This document shows positions 39,148-49,915 of a stretch of 64,000 nt of DNA, piece by piece. How positions within the stretch are numbered: position 1 is the first letter of the stretch; the number at the start of each line of letters is the position of its first letter. Under the pieces are notes generated by a model. That model saw only the letters and a list, made by a program, of their open reading frames with translations, ran no database searches and was not told the DNA's origin. The DNA lies in NCBI GenBank assembly GCA_902589175.1, contig CACIRX010000002.1, forward strand, positions 54,783 through 118,782. The letters are read 5' to 3'. This DNA comes from an uncultured Pelagibacteraceae bacterium (lineage in GTDB: Bacteria; Pseudomonadota; Alphaproteobacteria; Pelagibacterales; AG-422-B15). A program made the position numbers and the translations under genes.

Positions 39148-39958
39148 TTTTTTTTCTTGTACCGGGCCTAGGCGGAGTTTCTGCGCCACCTGCAAAACAT
39201 TGAGCAATGGACATCCAATCATGCGCTATATCGCCAGATACATTAAGATTAACGTCTTCAATATTTCTTACCTGCGTAACAACTTGACAGAAATCTTCTG
39301 CCTTTCCTGTTATTTTATTTTCATTTGTCGGATTATTAAACTCCCAAACCTCACCAGATGGTGCTGTTAGTTCTAATCTTGGGGTTTCTTCAGGAAGTTC
39401 TTTCTTATTTATTGTGAAACAATATTTAAATGTGTTATTTCCAATAATAACTATGTTTTTAATACGATCCTCATTAATTCTATCGACACCAAGTGTATCA
39501 TATAACTCTTGAGCATGCGCCCATGTCTCCATGTGTCTTGCGCTTATTGAGGATCTTGCACTCATGTCCGGCCCCATCCATTTAACTCTCTTTTTTGGAT
39601 CAGCAGCTGCAAATCGTTTAGTCATTTTCTCATAATATGATTTCCAAGTATCTAATAATTCTCTTCCTTTGACTCCCTTAGTTATAGTTTCCTCAAATTG
39701 ATTCATCGTTGAACCTTTCCCAAGCATTTCAAGAGCGCTGTTGGCAAAGTTTTTCCAATCATCTCCATCTTGAAGAGATAAATCTGCAGCATAATTCCAT
39801 ACATGAAGGTGGCCGATAACGTTGTTAAAGTTCCAACCTTTAAACTGAGTTTTTTCCTCATAATCACTATCACTTAAAGATGATAATAATTTGTAAACTG
39901 CATTGCTTTCATCACAAAAATCATAAGCTTGTTGTAATTCTAAATTTTGATCTGTCAT
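39131..39958 (-). CDS. TIGR03084-like maleylpyruvate isomerase/DinB-fold family protein
   Basis: GWNFNNVIGHLHVWNYAADLSL; SARHMETWAHAQELYDTLG. Confidence 0.75.
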   Translation of the reverse strand: MTDQNLELQQAYDFCDESNAVYKLLSSLSDSDYEEKTQFKGWNFNNVIGHLHVWNYAADLSLQDGDDWKNFANSALEMLGKGSTMNQFEETITKGVKGRELLDTWKSYYEKMTKRFAAADPKKRVKWMGPDMSARSSISARHMETWAHAQELYDTLGVDRINEDRIKNIVIIGNNTFKYCFTINKKELPEETPRLELTAPSGEVWEFNNPTNENKITGKAEDFCQVVTQVRNIEDVNLNVSGDIAHDWMSIAQCFAGGAETPPRPGTRKKINRKN

Positions 39959-40761
39959 TTTGACCATTTCGGTTTACGTTTCTCAATAAAAGATGCAATG
40001 CCTTCTCTACCTTCATCGCTTAACATGCGTTCAGCAAAACCTTTTGCAGCAAAATCGATCATTTCACTTCTCTCTAAATGTCTTGTTGCTAGGACAATTT
40101 CTTTTGTAATAGCGTTTGCTCCAGGGGCACAATTCATAACTCCTTTTATTATATCAGACTCAATATTTTTTAAATCATTAGCATCTTTTGCTATAAAATC
40201 TGCTAATCCCATTTCAAATGCTTCTTTACCTGTAAACCGTGCTGCCGTAAGCATGATGCGTCTAGCTTTAGCTAAACCTATTCTTTGTGCTACAAAAGGA
40301 GCAATTTGAGCAGGAGGTATTCCAAGGGTAGTTTCTGTTAAAGCAAATTTACAATCTTCAGTCACTACCACGATATCCCCAGCACAAAGCATTCCAAGAC
40401 CACCAGCCATCGCTGCACCTTCTGCTAACATTACAACTGGCTTTGGATAAGAGTTTATCATATCAAAAAATGCGCCGGTCAAGGCACTGGCTTCTTCAAC
40501 ATCTTTCATTCCCTGCTCTCCACCTTGAAAACCAGTTTTAAACATTTTTAAATCTCCACCTGCGCAGAATATTCCCCCTTCACCTCTCATGGTAACGCCT
40601 CTCACACCTAAGTCATCACGTGCTGCATCAAAAATATTTTTAATATCATCAGTCAACTCGCTGGTTAATGCATTTCTTTTTTCTGGTTGATTGAATGAAA
40701 TTGTTAACCATTCATTCTCTATGTTCACTTTACAGGCTTTTGTTTCTGGCAATGTAGTCAT
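39955..40761 (-). CDS. Enoyl-CoA hydratase/isomerase family protein
   Basis: Crotonase motifs GGIFCAGGDLKMF, EGAAMAGGLGMLCAGDIVV. Confidence 0.88.
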   Translation of the reverse strand: MTTLPETKACKVNIENEWLTISFNQPEKRNALTSELTDDIKNIFDAARDDLGVRGVTMRGEGGIFCAGGDLKMFKTGFQGGEQGMKDVEEASALTGAFFDMINSYPKPVVMLAEGAAMAGGLGMLCAGDIVVVTEDCKFALTETTLGIPPAQIAPFVAQRIGLAKARRIMLTAARFTGKEAFEMGLADFIAKDANDLKNIESDIIKGVMNCAPGANAITKEIVLATRHLERSEMIDFAAKGFAERMLSDEGREGIASFIEKRKPKWSK

Positions 40762-40763
40762 AC

Positions 40764-41894
40764 TTATAAATTGTTAATAATTTTCAATGGTTCGTAATTA
40801 TAAATGTTCTTTGTTCTTCTCATAGCAATATCTGTATTTTTTAGCATAAAATTTCTTAGTAATTTCAAAATTGGGTTTCCTAAATGATTTATATATCCTT
40901 GATATCTTGAAGATCTTTTAATTGCATTAGTCCTACCCACCCTCAATTTCTCATAATTATTTCTTATAAAATTAAAATCGTCAGATTTGTTTACTAAATT
41001 TCCGAATATGTATGCATCTTCCAGTGCCATAGCGCCGCCTTGACCCAAAAAAGGCATCATCGGATGCGCCGAGTCTCCCAATAAAGTTATTTTACCACTG
41101 GAAAAAGAATTAAGAGATTTTCGATCAAATAAACCCCATTTATAAACTTTTTTTGAAGATTGAAATAATGGTTTAATGAAACTTCCATAGGATGAGAAAT
41201 CCTCTAATAAATCCTCATGACTTCCCTCTTCTCTCCAACTTTCATTATTTTTTATTTTGTTTTTTTTCACTGCAATAAAACTTGTTTCGAGTTTTTCATT
41301 AACAGGGTAACAGACGATATGGCTATTTTTACCTAGGTATATATTTATCCTTTTGCTATCGGACGAACCAATACCTCTCCATGCGGTATAGCCTGAAAAA
41401 GTAATTTTATCCTTTTTGATTTTATTTGTTCTAATTAGTGATTTTATCCCATCGCAGCCTGCAATGTAGTCTACACTTATATTTTCCTGATTTTTGAAAA
41501 CTAATTCTTTTTCTTTTACTATATCTAACAATTCATGATTAAATTTTATTTCTCCACCTAGATTAATAAATTTCTCATACAGTTTATTTATCAAGACTTT
41601 TCTATTTGATGTAATTACATCTCCAAATTCATTGATATTGAGTTTTTTTATAACATTTCCCTGATCATCTCTCCAAGCAATATCTAATGGAGAGCAAGAC
41701 TCTGCTCTAACAGCATCTAAAATATCTATTTCATCTAGTATTTTACAAGCATTGGGAGTTAATGATATGCCTGCACCATGTTCACTTAGTGCGCTTGATC
41801 TTTCAAAAATTACACATTCTTTTCCAGATCCCTTTAGAACACAACCTAAAGTAAGACCAGATATGCCTCCACCAATTATACCAATTTTTTTCAC
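40764..41894 (-). CDS. FAD-dependent aromatic-ring monooxygenase family
   Basis: GIIGGGISGLTLGCVL; GDSAHPMMPFLGQGGAMALEDA. Confidence 0.88.
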   Translation of the reverse strand: MKKIGIIGGGISGLTLGCVLKGSGKECVIFERSSALSEHGAGISLTPNACKILDEIDILDAVRAESCSPLDIAWRDDQGNVIKKLNINEFGDVITSNRKVLINKLYEKFINLGGEIKFNHELLDIVKEKELVFKNQENISVDYIAGCDGIKSLIRTNKIKKDKITFSGYTAWRGIGSSDSKRINIYLGKNSHIVCYPVNEKLETSFIAVKKNKIKNNESWREEGSHEDLLEDFSSYGSFIKPLFQSSKKVYKWGLFDRKSLNSFSSGKITLLGDSAHPMMPFLGQGGAMALEDAYIFGNLVNKSDDFNFIRNNYEKLRVGRTNAIKRSSRYQGYINHLGNPILKLLRNFMLKNTDIAMRRTKNIYNYEPLKIINNL

Positions 41895-42505
41895 TGCTTA
41901 ATTCCTATAAAAACAATAATTGTACTTTCAGCTTTAACTGTAAAGCTATCTCCATTTACTTCGTTACTTATGCCATGAGAAAAAGATTTCAATTTTTCAT
42001 TATTCAAATCATACTTTAAACCGCTTGTTTTAATTTTATTATCTGGTGACAATGAAATAATTGATACCGGCACATTTTGAGCGTTTATTTTTGTATTTTC
42101 TCTCACAAAGATTATTCGATAAAAACTTGTTATTAGTTCAATTTGCAAAATATCTGAGTAAGTGCTGGCTATCAGAACATTTGCCATTGAATGATCTTCC
42201 CTCAAACCGCTACTTCCTAATATCACGACTTTTTTAATACTATTTTCCTTGCAATAATCTAACGTTTTTTCTAAATCAGTCTTATTCTGATCGGATAATT
42301 CAATAACTTCTATTTTACTATCAAGATCATCAATTGTGGCGGAGTCAAGATCACCTAAAATTAGATTAGGCTGAACTCCTAATTCTTTTAAATTTTCCGA
42401 TTTAGCATCAATACTAATAAAGTAATCGTTACTATCTATTATTTTTTTTACGTAATTAGATTTTGAGACTTTTCCGTTTGCAATTAAGACAGCGCTCTTT
42501 ATCAA
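41891..42505 (-). CDS. Thiamine pyrophosphokinase
   Basis: LGVQPNLILGDLDSA; GSSGLREDHSMANV. Confidence 0.82.
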   Translation of the reverse strand: MIKSAVLIANGKVSKSNYVKKIIDSNDYFISIDAKSENLKELGVQPNLILGDLDSATIDDLDSKIEVIELSDQNKTDLEKTLDYCKENSIKKVVILGSSGLREDHSMANVLIASTYSDILQIELITSFYRIIFVRENTKINAQNVPVSIISLSPDNKIKTSGLKYDLNNEKLKSFSHGISNEVNGDSFTVKAESTIIVFIGIKQ

Positions 42506-42518
42506 GTTTATACCTTAA

Positions 42519-43676
42519 TTAGTAATTAATTGGTCCAGAGATTACTTCAAATCTCTCATTTTGAACTTGAAAGAAATAAGAAATATTACTTCCTTGTCTT
42601 TGATCAGAATTAAAAGTTACCGAGCCAAGTTTTAGTGGATCCTCGTAATCTTTGAGAGTTTCCATAGCCTCAACAAAGCTATCAACAGTTAAATCTTTTC
42701 CGGCTCTTTTGATGGCTTCAACAACTATATCTGCAAAAATATATCCATAGATGGCTCCCGTATTAGGATCTGTTGCATATATAGATTTAAATTTATCCCA
42801 CCATTTTTTTTCAATTTCATTAGCCGTATCGTAATAAGGAAATACGACAGAATTTAAACAGTACAGCCCATTCATTACTCCATTTGGTTGTTCTGCCACA
42901 ACTGTGTAATAGCTTGCTGAAGTTGTCACAAAATCAACATCTGTCCAATTTATTTCCTTTGCTTTCATAAATGGTAATATTGTTGTTCGAACAATTGTTC
43001 CCATCGCTACTAAATCACATCCTGCATTATTAAGTTTTTTTATTTGAGCAGTGAAGTCAGTATCTGTAGGCTTTGCTGACGCACTCTCAACTAATGTCAT
43101 ATTCATTGCTGCAAGTTGATCATCTACAGCATCAACAATTTCCTGTCCAAAATCAGTATCTTCATACAAAACACATACTGACTTTCGATTGTTATTTTCA
43201 ATAAGATATTTCAATCCTGTTCTGATCTGATCATAATATGTTGAGCCTGATGTAAACTTCAAACGATCATAGGGTTCAAACATTGATCGTGCAGCTGTAA
43301 GAGGAAATAAACTTGGGATATTCATTGATAGTTGATCAGACATCACTGCATTGTTCATTGGCGTACCAAGAGAACCCAACATAAAGCCAATTTTATCTTT
43401 TCTTAACAGTTTATTAGCTGCTTGCACCGCTCTTGGGACGGTGTATTGATGGTCTTCAACAATAAATTTTATTGTTCTGCCATGAGCTCCGCCCGCTTGA
43501 TTAAATTCATCAATTCGCATGTTTACGCCATCAACACTTTGTTTTCCAATCATAGAGGCGGGTCCACTTAGATCAGTATGCATTCCAATTAAGATCTGAT
43601 CTTCTGTAATGCCTTGGTCAGCAAACGATTGGCAAGAGAGAAATAATGAAAGAAATAAATAAACAAAAATTTTCAT
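42519..43676 (-). CDS. LivK-type ABC substrate-binding protein
   Basis: Signal peptide; ILIGMHTDLSGPASMIGKQSVDGVNMRIDEFNQAGG. Confidence 0.9.
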   Translation of the reverse strand: MKIFVYLFLSLFLSCQSFADQGITEDQILIGMHTDLSGPASMIGKQSVDGVNMRIDEFNQAGGAHGRTIKFIVEDHQYTVPRAVQAANKLLRKDKIGFMLGSLGTPMNNAVMSDQLSMNIPSLFPLTAARSMFEPYDRLKFTSGSTYYDQIRTGLKYLIENNNRKSVCVLYEDTDFGQEIVDAVDDQLAAMNMTLVESASAKPTDTDFTAQIKKLNNAGCDLVAMGTIVRTTILPFMKAKEINWTDVDFVTTSASYYTVVAEQPNGVMNGLYCLNSVVFPYYDTANEIEKKWWDKFKSIYATDPNTGAIYGYIFADIVVEAIKRAGKDLTVDSFVEAMETLKDYEDPLKLGSVTFNSDQRQGSNISYFFQVQNERFEVISGPINY

Positions 43677-44852
43677 TTAGTATGTATATTCTTTGTTATC
43701 CGTTTGAATAAAAGTTCCATTTTGAACTTCAAATAAATAAGCAACATTTGCACCTAAATGTTTTTCTGGGGACCAAGAAAGTACTGTGTCGCCAAAAGGT
43801 ATTTTATAATCATTTATGCTTTCTAATGCATTTAGGAAGCTGTCTGTCGTTAAGTCACGGCCAGCAATTTCTAAAGCCTTAGCAGTTATATCCATGTACA
43901 TATAACCATAAGCTGAACCTATGTTTGGCATATTACCAAAAGTCGACTCATAGGTGTCAATCCAATCACAAATTTCGGGTGAGCAGTTTGCTTTACTTGG
44001 AGTATCAAATTGTGCAAATGTATAAAATCCATCTGTTACACCATCAGGTTGCGATGCTATAACAGGGTGAAAACTTGCAACCTGGCCAAAAAATAATACA
44101 TCCCATTTCATCTGCCTAGCTTTTGTATAACCAAGAATTGTATCTTTAACAATTGTACCCATTGCAACAGCTTCACAGTCTGCATTTTTTAATTTTGTAA
44201 TTTGAGAGGTTAAATCAGTATCAGTCGGCTTATTAGTTGCTTTTTCATGCAACTCTAAACCCATTTCGTTTAGTTGGTCTACAGTGGCTTCGTATGTTTC
44301 TTGTCCAAAATCATTGTCTTGATAAAGAACGCATATTTTATTTTTTCCTCTCTCATTGATAGCCCACTTAACTCCAGCTCTGATTTGATCGTAATAACTT
44401 GAAAGAGCTCCAAATTTTAAACGATGTAAAGGCTCAGTCATTGATCTTGCTGATGATAGAGGAAATAAATTTGGTATATCTTTTTTCTCTTGAGCTTCAA
44501 ACACAGCATTGTTCATTGGCGTACCTAAACTTGCAACCATCAGAAATATCTTATCTTTATTTAGCAGCTTGTTTGCTGCCTGGACTGCGCGAGGAACTTG
44601 GTATTGATGATCTTCAGCAATGATTTTAAGCATTCTTCCATGAATACCTCCTGATTTATTAATTTCATCAATTCTCATTTGAACACCTTCAACGGAATAT
44701 TTTCCAAATGAAGAAACTGGTCCACTTATATCCGTATGCATGCCAAGAATGATTTCATCGTCAGAAACACCTTGAGAATAAGAATTGTGGCCAAAAGTTA
44801 ATAATAGTGCCAATAAAATTGTAAAAATTGAAAATCGCTTACTTATCATCAT
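43677..44852 (-). CDS. LivK-type ABC substrate-binding protein (tandem paralogue)
   Basis: Clearly homologous to 42519..43676 by eye (IILGMHTDISGPVSSFGKYSVEGVQMRIDEINKSGG). Confidence 0.9.
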   Translation of the reverse strand: MMISKRFSIFTILLALLLTFGHNSYSQGVSDDEIILGMHTDISGPVSSFGKYSVEGVQMRIDEINKSGGIHGRMLKIIAEDHQYQVPRAVQAANKLLNKDKIFLMVASLGTPMNNAVFEAQEKKDIPNLFPLSSARSMTEPLHRLKFGALSSYYDQIRAGVKWAINERGKNKICVLYQDNDFGQETYEATVDQLNEMGLELHEKATNKPTDTDLTSQITKLKNADCEAVAMGTIVKDTILGYTKARQMKWDVLFFGQVASFHPVIASQPDGVTDGFYTFAQFDTPSKANCSPEICDWIDTYESTFGNMPNIGSAYGYMYMDITAKALEIAGRDLTTDSFLNALESINDYKIPFGDTVLSWSPEKHLGANVAYLFEVQNGTFIQTDNKEYTY

Positions 44853-44900
44853 TCGTCCTCTTGAATTTAAAAGGAAATCTTATTATTTCACAGAGGAAAA

Positions 44901-46724
44901 TCAAGCAGATTGATACATGCTTTCAATGATATCGCCGTATTTTTGATTTATGAATTTGCGTTTCAGCTTCATAGTCGGAGTAAGCTCATCGTCTTCGGCT
45001 GTTAATTGTATATCAATTAATGAGAATTTTTTTACTTGTTCTACAGAGGCAAATTTTTTATTTACTTTATTGACCTCATCATCGATCAAGGAAACTATTT
45101 CCTCTGATTTACAGAGACTTTCAAAATTAGAAAATGGTATGTCATTATCCTGAGCGTGTTTCATCACATTCTCTTCATCTATCATTATTAGACATGACAA
45201 AAACTTTCTTTTATCACCAATTACAACAGCATCTGATATAAATGGACTAAATTTTAATTCATTTTCTATTTCAGATGGAGATATATTTTTTCCGCCAGCT
45301 GTAATGATTATGTCTTTTTTTCTATCTGTAATTTTTAAATTTCCATAGTTATCAATTTCACCAACATCTCCTGTATGCAGCCATCCATCAATCAGAGTTT
45401 CTTTTGTTTGTTCAGGTTTATTTAAATAACCACAAAACACGCCTGGACCTCTAAATAAAATCTCTCCATCCTGCGCAATCCTTACTTCAGAATCATTAAC
45501 GGCTCGTCCAACATGTCCTAGTTTTATTTCTCTGGAATAAAATGCAGTTCCAACTCCAGCAGTTTCTGTCATTCCCCATCCTTCTCTCATATCTATACCA
45601 AGTGAGAGATACCAATTTATGAGATCAGGTGATATAGGCGCAGCGCCACTTAGTGCGTAACGACAGTTATTCAAACCGAGAAGTTTTTTTATATTTTTTA
45701 AAACCAGTTGATTACATATCCAATAAGATAATTTCAATGATAAAGGAGGTTCTTTTCCGTCTATGAAGTACTCTTTATATTTAGAGCCAACATTTATTGA
45801 AAATTGATAAAAGAACTTGCCAACGAAAGTTGCATCTTTCATTAATATTGTAATCGATGAATAAAACTTTTCCCAAATCCTTGGGACTGCAATAAATACC
45901 GTTGGAGAAACTTCTCGAATATTTTCAGGAACTGTATCAATACTTTCTGCAAAATTAACTACTGCACCTGTTTTTAAAGGGATCATAACTGAAACTGACC
46001 GCTCCAATATATGACATAACGGAAGAAACGATAATTGTTCCTCGTGTTCCATTACATCAAAGATGTCATATCCAGTATTTATAGAATAAAGTAAGTTTGT
46101 GTGATTAATCATCGCACCCTTTGAAGGCCCTGTTGTACCTGATGTGTAAACTAAAATTGCAATGTCATCTGGACTTACATTATTTACTAAACTTTCCCAA
46201 AGATTGGGGTTTTCTTGATTAGTTTTTTCACCAATTTTTAAAAACTCTTCATAGCTAAGAACTTGATCATCATGAAAGTCATTTAACCCTTCCATATCGA
46301 AGACAATAATTTGTTTTAATGAAGGACACTCACCTCTTACTTCTAAAATTTTATCAAGCTGTTCTTCATTTTCAGCAAAATAAAATTTTGTAGCACTATC
46401 ATTTACTAGATACTTAACCTGTGCAGCCGAGTCTGTTGTATACACTCCACTAGAAATTCCTCCCGCACCGATTGTCCCCATATCAGTATAAAGCCACTCA
46501 GGATTTCCTTCACTTGCAATTGAAACCACATTACCTTTTTCTAGTCCTAGAGCGTGAAGAGCAAGACCAGTTAGTTTTGCCTTTTCTCCATAGTGAGACC
46601 ATGGGATTTCTTGCCAAATACCAAGATCTTTTTCTCTCATGGCAACTCTTTCTCCACGAGATTTAACCGAGTCCCAAAAAAGTCTTGGAATTGTATTTAT
46701 CTCCACATTTTTTTCTTTTTCCAA
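44901..46724 (-). CDS. AMP-dependent long-chain acyl-CoA synthetase
   Basis: VYTSGTTGPSKGAMINHTN; GWGMTETAG; ITAGGKNISPSEIE. Confidence 0.92.
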   Translation of the reverse strand: MEKEKNVEINTIPRLFWDSVKSRGERVAMREKDLGIWQEIPWSHYGEKAKLTGLALHALGLEKGNVVSIASEGNPEWLYTDMGTIGAGGISSGVYTTDSAAQVKYLVNDSATKFYFAENEEQLDKILEVRGECPSLKQIIVFDMEGLNDFHDDQVLSYEEFLKIGEKTNQENPNLWESLVNNVSPDDIAILVYTSGTTGPSKGAMINHTNLLYSINTGYDIFDVMEHEEQLSFLPLCHILERSVSVMIPLKTGAVVNFAESIDTVPENIREVSPTVFIAVPRIWEKFYSSITILMKDATFVGKFFYQFSINVGSKYKEYFIDGKEPPLSLKLSYWICNQLVLKNIKKLLGLNNCRYALSGAAPISPDLINWYLSLGIDMREGWGMTETAGVGTAFYSREIKLGHVGRAVNDSEVRIAQDGEILFRGPGVFCGYLNKPEQTKETLIDGWLHTGDVGEIDNYGNLKITDRKKDIIITAGGKNISPSEIENELKFSPFISDAVVIGDKRKFLSCLIMIDEENVMKHAQDNDIPFSNFESLCKSEEIVSLIDDEVNKVNKKFASVEQVKKFSLIDIQLTAEDDELTPTMKLKRKFINQKYGDIIESMYQSA

Positions 46725-47470
46725 CGTCTCTCTCCTCTTATACCTTCATCTTGCTGTCCAAGATAAAATTCTTTTATATCTTCTTTTTCTAAAAGCTCTT
46801 TACTGTTTCCTTCCATTACAATTCGACCAAGTTCCAACACATAACCGAAGTCGGAGTTACTAAGTGCAATATTAGCGTTTTGCTCAACTAAAAGTATTGT
46901 AGTTTTTAATTCTTTATTTATTCGAATTATAATTTCAAATATTTCCTTAACTAGCTTAGGCGATAACCCTAATGACGGCTCATCTAAAAGCATAATTTCT
47001 GGCTTGCTCATAAGAGCTCGACTGATGCATAACATTTGCTGCTCTCCACCAGATAATAAACCAGCTGGTTGGTTCATCCTTTCTTTTAGTATTGGAAAAT
47101 ATTCAAAAACTTGTTCAATATCTCTATTTATTTCTTTCTTATCTGATCGTGTATAAGCACCCATTTGAAGATTCTCAATTACGGAACAATAAGGAAATAC
47201 TTCTCTACCTTCAGGAGCATGACTCATTCCTAGTCTTAATATTTTATCGGGATCTTTTTTTTGAATTTCACTTCCATTTAAATAAACTTTTCCTTTTCTA
47301 GGATCAATTGCTCCTGATATAGTTTTGAGAATTGTTGTTTTCCCTGCCCCATTAGATCCAAGGATCGTTACTATAGAACCCTGATTAACTTTAAAACTAA
47401 TACCTCTAATGGCCATGATTGGCCCATAATAAGTTTCAATATTTTCAACATTTAAAAGAGATTTAGACAT
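46697..47470 (-). CDS. livF: Branched-chain amino acid-type ABC ATPase LivF
   Basis: GSNGAGKTTILKTISG; LLSGGEQQMLCISRALM; LDEPSLGLSP. Confidence 0.92.
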   Translation of the reverse strand: MSKSLLNVENIETYYGPIMAIRGISFKVNQGSIVTILGSNGAGKTTILKTISGAIDPRKGKVYLNGSEIQKKDPDKILRLGMSHAPEGREVFPYCSVIENLQMGAYTRSDKKEINRDIEQVFEYFPILKERMNQPAGLLSGGEQQMLCISRALMSKPEIMLLDEPSLGLSPKLVKEIFEIIIRINKELKTTILLVEQNANIALSNSDFGYVLELGRIVMEGNSKELLEKEDIKEFYLGQQDEGIRGERRWKKKKMWR

Positions 47471-48063
47471 TATTTAAACACCACTTCAATATCATCAAAG
47501 TTTGCTTTTAGGTTCGCAAGACACCTCATGGGGCTTACATTCTGCTCAAAAGCAAGTTCTTTAGTGGGCCTAATTGTAATCTCTAAATATGTAGATTCAA
47601 CTAAACTTTTTCTTAGTTTTTCATCTACAGCAAAATAATACTGTGTAGTTGGCGATGCAAATAAATCTGATAAATATGATGAGGCCTTCGAATATTTGTC
47701 ATCTCCATAACCACTGCTTTGAGTCAATATGTCGATGGTTTTAACAAAATAATCTCTACACTTGTAATTCGTTGAAAGATAATTTCCTTCACTAAATCCA
47801 TAATTTTGCTCAAAAGATATAGATGCGATTATTCTCTCATTTCTCCAATCATAATAGACATTCGTTATCACGTTCTCTTCACCTAAATGATTTTTAACAT
47901 ATGATGTAAGATCTTCTTCAAATCTGATTAGTCCAAAATCTAATAAATTAATTTTATTTGAGGATAATGTATTAAATAAATTATTATTGAACAAAGTTTT
48001 TTCTTCTGAGAAAGAATTAATCATTGAAAGAAAAAAAATGAATATTACAAAAATAATTTTCAT
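47470..48063 (-). CDS. Secreted protein of unknown function
   Basis: 197 aa with signal peptide. Confidence 0.55.
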   Translation of the reverse strand: MKIIFVIFIFFLSMINSFSEEKTLFNNNLFNTLSSNKINLLDFGLIRFEEDLTSYVKNHLGEENVITNVYYDWRNERIIASISFEQNYGFSEGNYLSTNYKCRDYFVKTIDILTQSSGYGDDKYSKASSYLSDLFASPTTQYYFAVDEKLRKSLVESTYLEITIRPTKELAFEQNVSPMRCLANLKANFDDIEVVFK

Positions 48064-48067
48064 TTGT

Positions 48068-49855
48068 CTAATCTAACAGATTTGCAGGAATTGGTATCAT
48101 CTGGTCTAATAGTATTTGTGCGTAAGCTTTGCCTTGAGGATCGTTTCTAAGACTTGCTGGCCCTCCGCCGCCAAGAACATCATTTAAAATGAAATTTATA
48201 GAATTTGAGCCTGGTAAAAAGTATCTCTCAACAGACCCCTCAAGAAAATCAGAAAAGCAATCCTTAACAGCTTTTTCATCAAGAAAACTGCATATTGCTG
48301 GATAAAACTTTGGATCTCTTGCAATTATGCCAATGTTTGCTTTATTGCCTTTATCGCCACTTCGTCCGTAAGCAACTTTAATAAGCGGCACATCAACAAA
48401 CTTTTCATTTGCATCTTCAAAATCAGGAGCTGTTGTTTTTTGAATACTGTTCAAGTCAAATTGTTCAGATTGTGATATCTTTATCTCACTATTTGAAGAA
48501 CCATTATCTATTGTTACGTTCACTTGATCCTTATCAATTAAAAATGAGAACAACCTTACAATTGGTGACGGTTTTGGTCGCCCTCCAACAAATCCAGACA
48601 AACCTGGAGGAGTTGCTAGGCCTAAGCCAACAGACTCTTTAAGCATAATACCAACCGCTCTAATATCTTGATGTTTAGCTGCAAATTTAAGAACTACTTC
48701 GCGGTTATTCTCATTTGATGATTTCTTGCTGTATTGACTGTTATCGCCAATAATTTCGATACTTGTTTCATCAAAATCAGCAATATTCATCATACGCATT
48801 ATCATCTTTGATCTCTCAAATATTGCTTCTCCATATGTACGAGCTTTTTTAGCAGCATCTATACCGACAAATGAACAGACATGACCTGCCCTGAAACCAT
48901 CAGCATAAGTTGCACAAACTTTATACTGGTTAGGAGCTGGATAACCTTTTGCTCCAGAGATTTTAACTTTATCTTTTTCGGTTTCTTCAATTTTTACATT
49001 TGAAAAATCACAAATAACATCAGGTAATATATATGCTTGAGGATCACCTATCTCATACAGCATCTGTTCAGCGACAGTTCCAAAACTTACCATGCCGGTT
49101 GAATTTTTTGACTTAGTACAATCGAAACTGCCATCTTCAGAAACTTCCACAATGGGATAGCCTATTTGATGCAGATCTTTTGATACTAATTCCCAATCAG
49201 TGAAATTACCTCCGGTACTTTGTGTTCCACATTCAATAATGTGACCAGCTAAACTACCTGCAGCAAGTTTGTCATATTCTTTTTCATTCCATCCGAACGC
49301 ATAAATACATGCACCTAATGTAACTGCGCTATCAACACTTCTTCCAGTAATTACTATATCAGCGCCACTTTTAAGAGCTTCAGCTATAGGAAATGCACCA
49401 AGATATGCATTAATGCTTGCTATTTTGTCCTCAGCAGGAAAATCTTCATTTGAATACATTTCCTTTATATTCAGCTCTGAAAATTTATTCTTTTCCTTCA
49501 TTAAATCATCACCTAATACGACTGACACTTTTAAATCCAATTTAAGTTCTTTAATTAATTCTCTGATGGCCTCAGCGCATGCCTCTGGGTTTACGCCTCC
49601 AGCATTGCTGAGAATTTTTACTTTTTGATCTGCTATTTGTCGCAAATTTAACTTTAATACACTTGATACAAAATCTACTGCATAACCTTTTGTGGCATCT
49701 TTTACTCGAGCCCTTGCCATAATTGACATTGTGATTTCTGCCAAATAATCATAAACAATAAAGTCTAGATCGTTTCCATTCAATAATTGAGGTGTTGCAA
49801 TAACGGAATCGCCCCAAAATCCACTTGCCCCACCTATTCTAAGTTTTTTTGACAT
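48068..49855 (-). CDS. DUF1446/AtuA-family protein with C-terminal AtuA-like domain
   Basis: IGGASGFWGDSV; DIVITGRSVDSAV; VAYGRSGDKGNKANIGII. Confidence 0.87.
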   Translation of the reverse strand: MSKKLRIGGASGFWGDSVIATPQLLNGNDLDFIVYDYLAEITMSIMARARVKDATKGYAVDFVSSVLKLNLRQIADQKVKILSNAGGVNPEACAEAIRELIKELKLDLKVSVVLGDDLMKEKNKFSELNIKEMYSNEDFPAEDKIASINAYLGAFPIAEALKSGADIVITGRSVDSAVTLGACIYAFGWNEKEYDKLAAGSLAGHIIECGTQSTGGNFTDWELVSKDLHQIGYPIVEVSEDGSFDCTKSKNSTGMVSFGTVAEQMLYEIGDPQAYILPDVICDFSNVKIEETEKDKVKISGAKGYPAPNQYKVCATYADGFRAGHVCSFVGIDAAKKARTYGEAIFERSKMIMRMMNIADFDETSIEIIGDNSQYSKKSSNENNREVVLKFAAKHQDIRAVGIMLKESVGLGLATPPGLSGFVGGRPKPSPIVRLFSFLIDKDQVNVTIDNGSSNSEIKISQSEQFDLNSIQKTTAPDFEDANEKFVDVPLIKVAYGRSGDKGNKANIGIIARDPKFYPAICSFLDEKAVKDCFSDFLEGSVERYFLPGSNSINFILNDVLGGGGPASLRNDPQGKAYAQILLDQMIPIPANLLD

Positions 49856-49915
49856 TTGAATGATTATATCTATTTTTGTTATAATTGGTTAAATAATTAA
49901 ATTGTCTAATACATT

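Noticed and set aside
42519-44852. Tandem livK genes as a possible assembly duplication
   Set aside because: The two proteins are clearly divergent along their length, so this is an old paralogy rather than an artefact.
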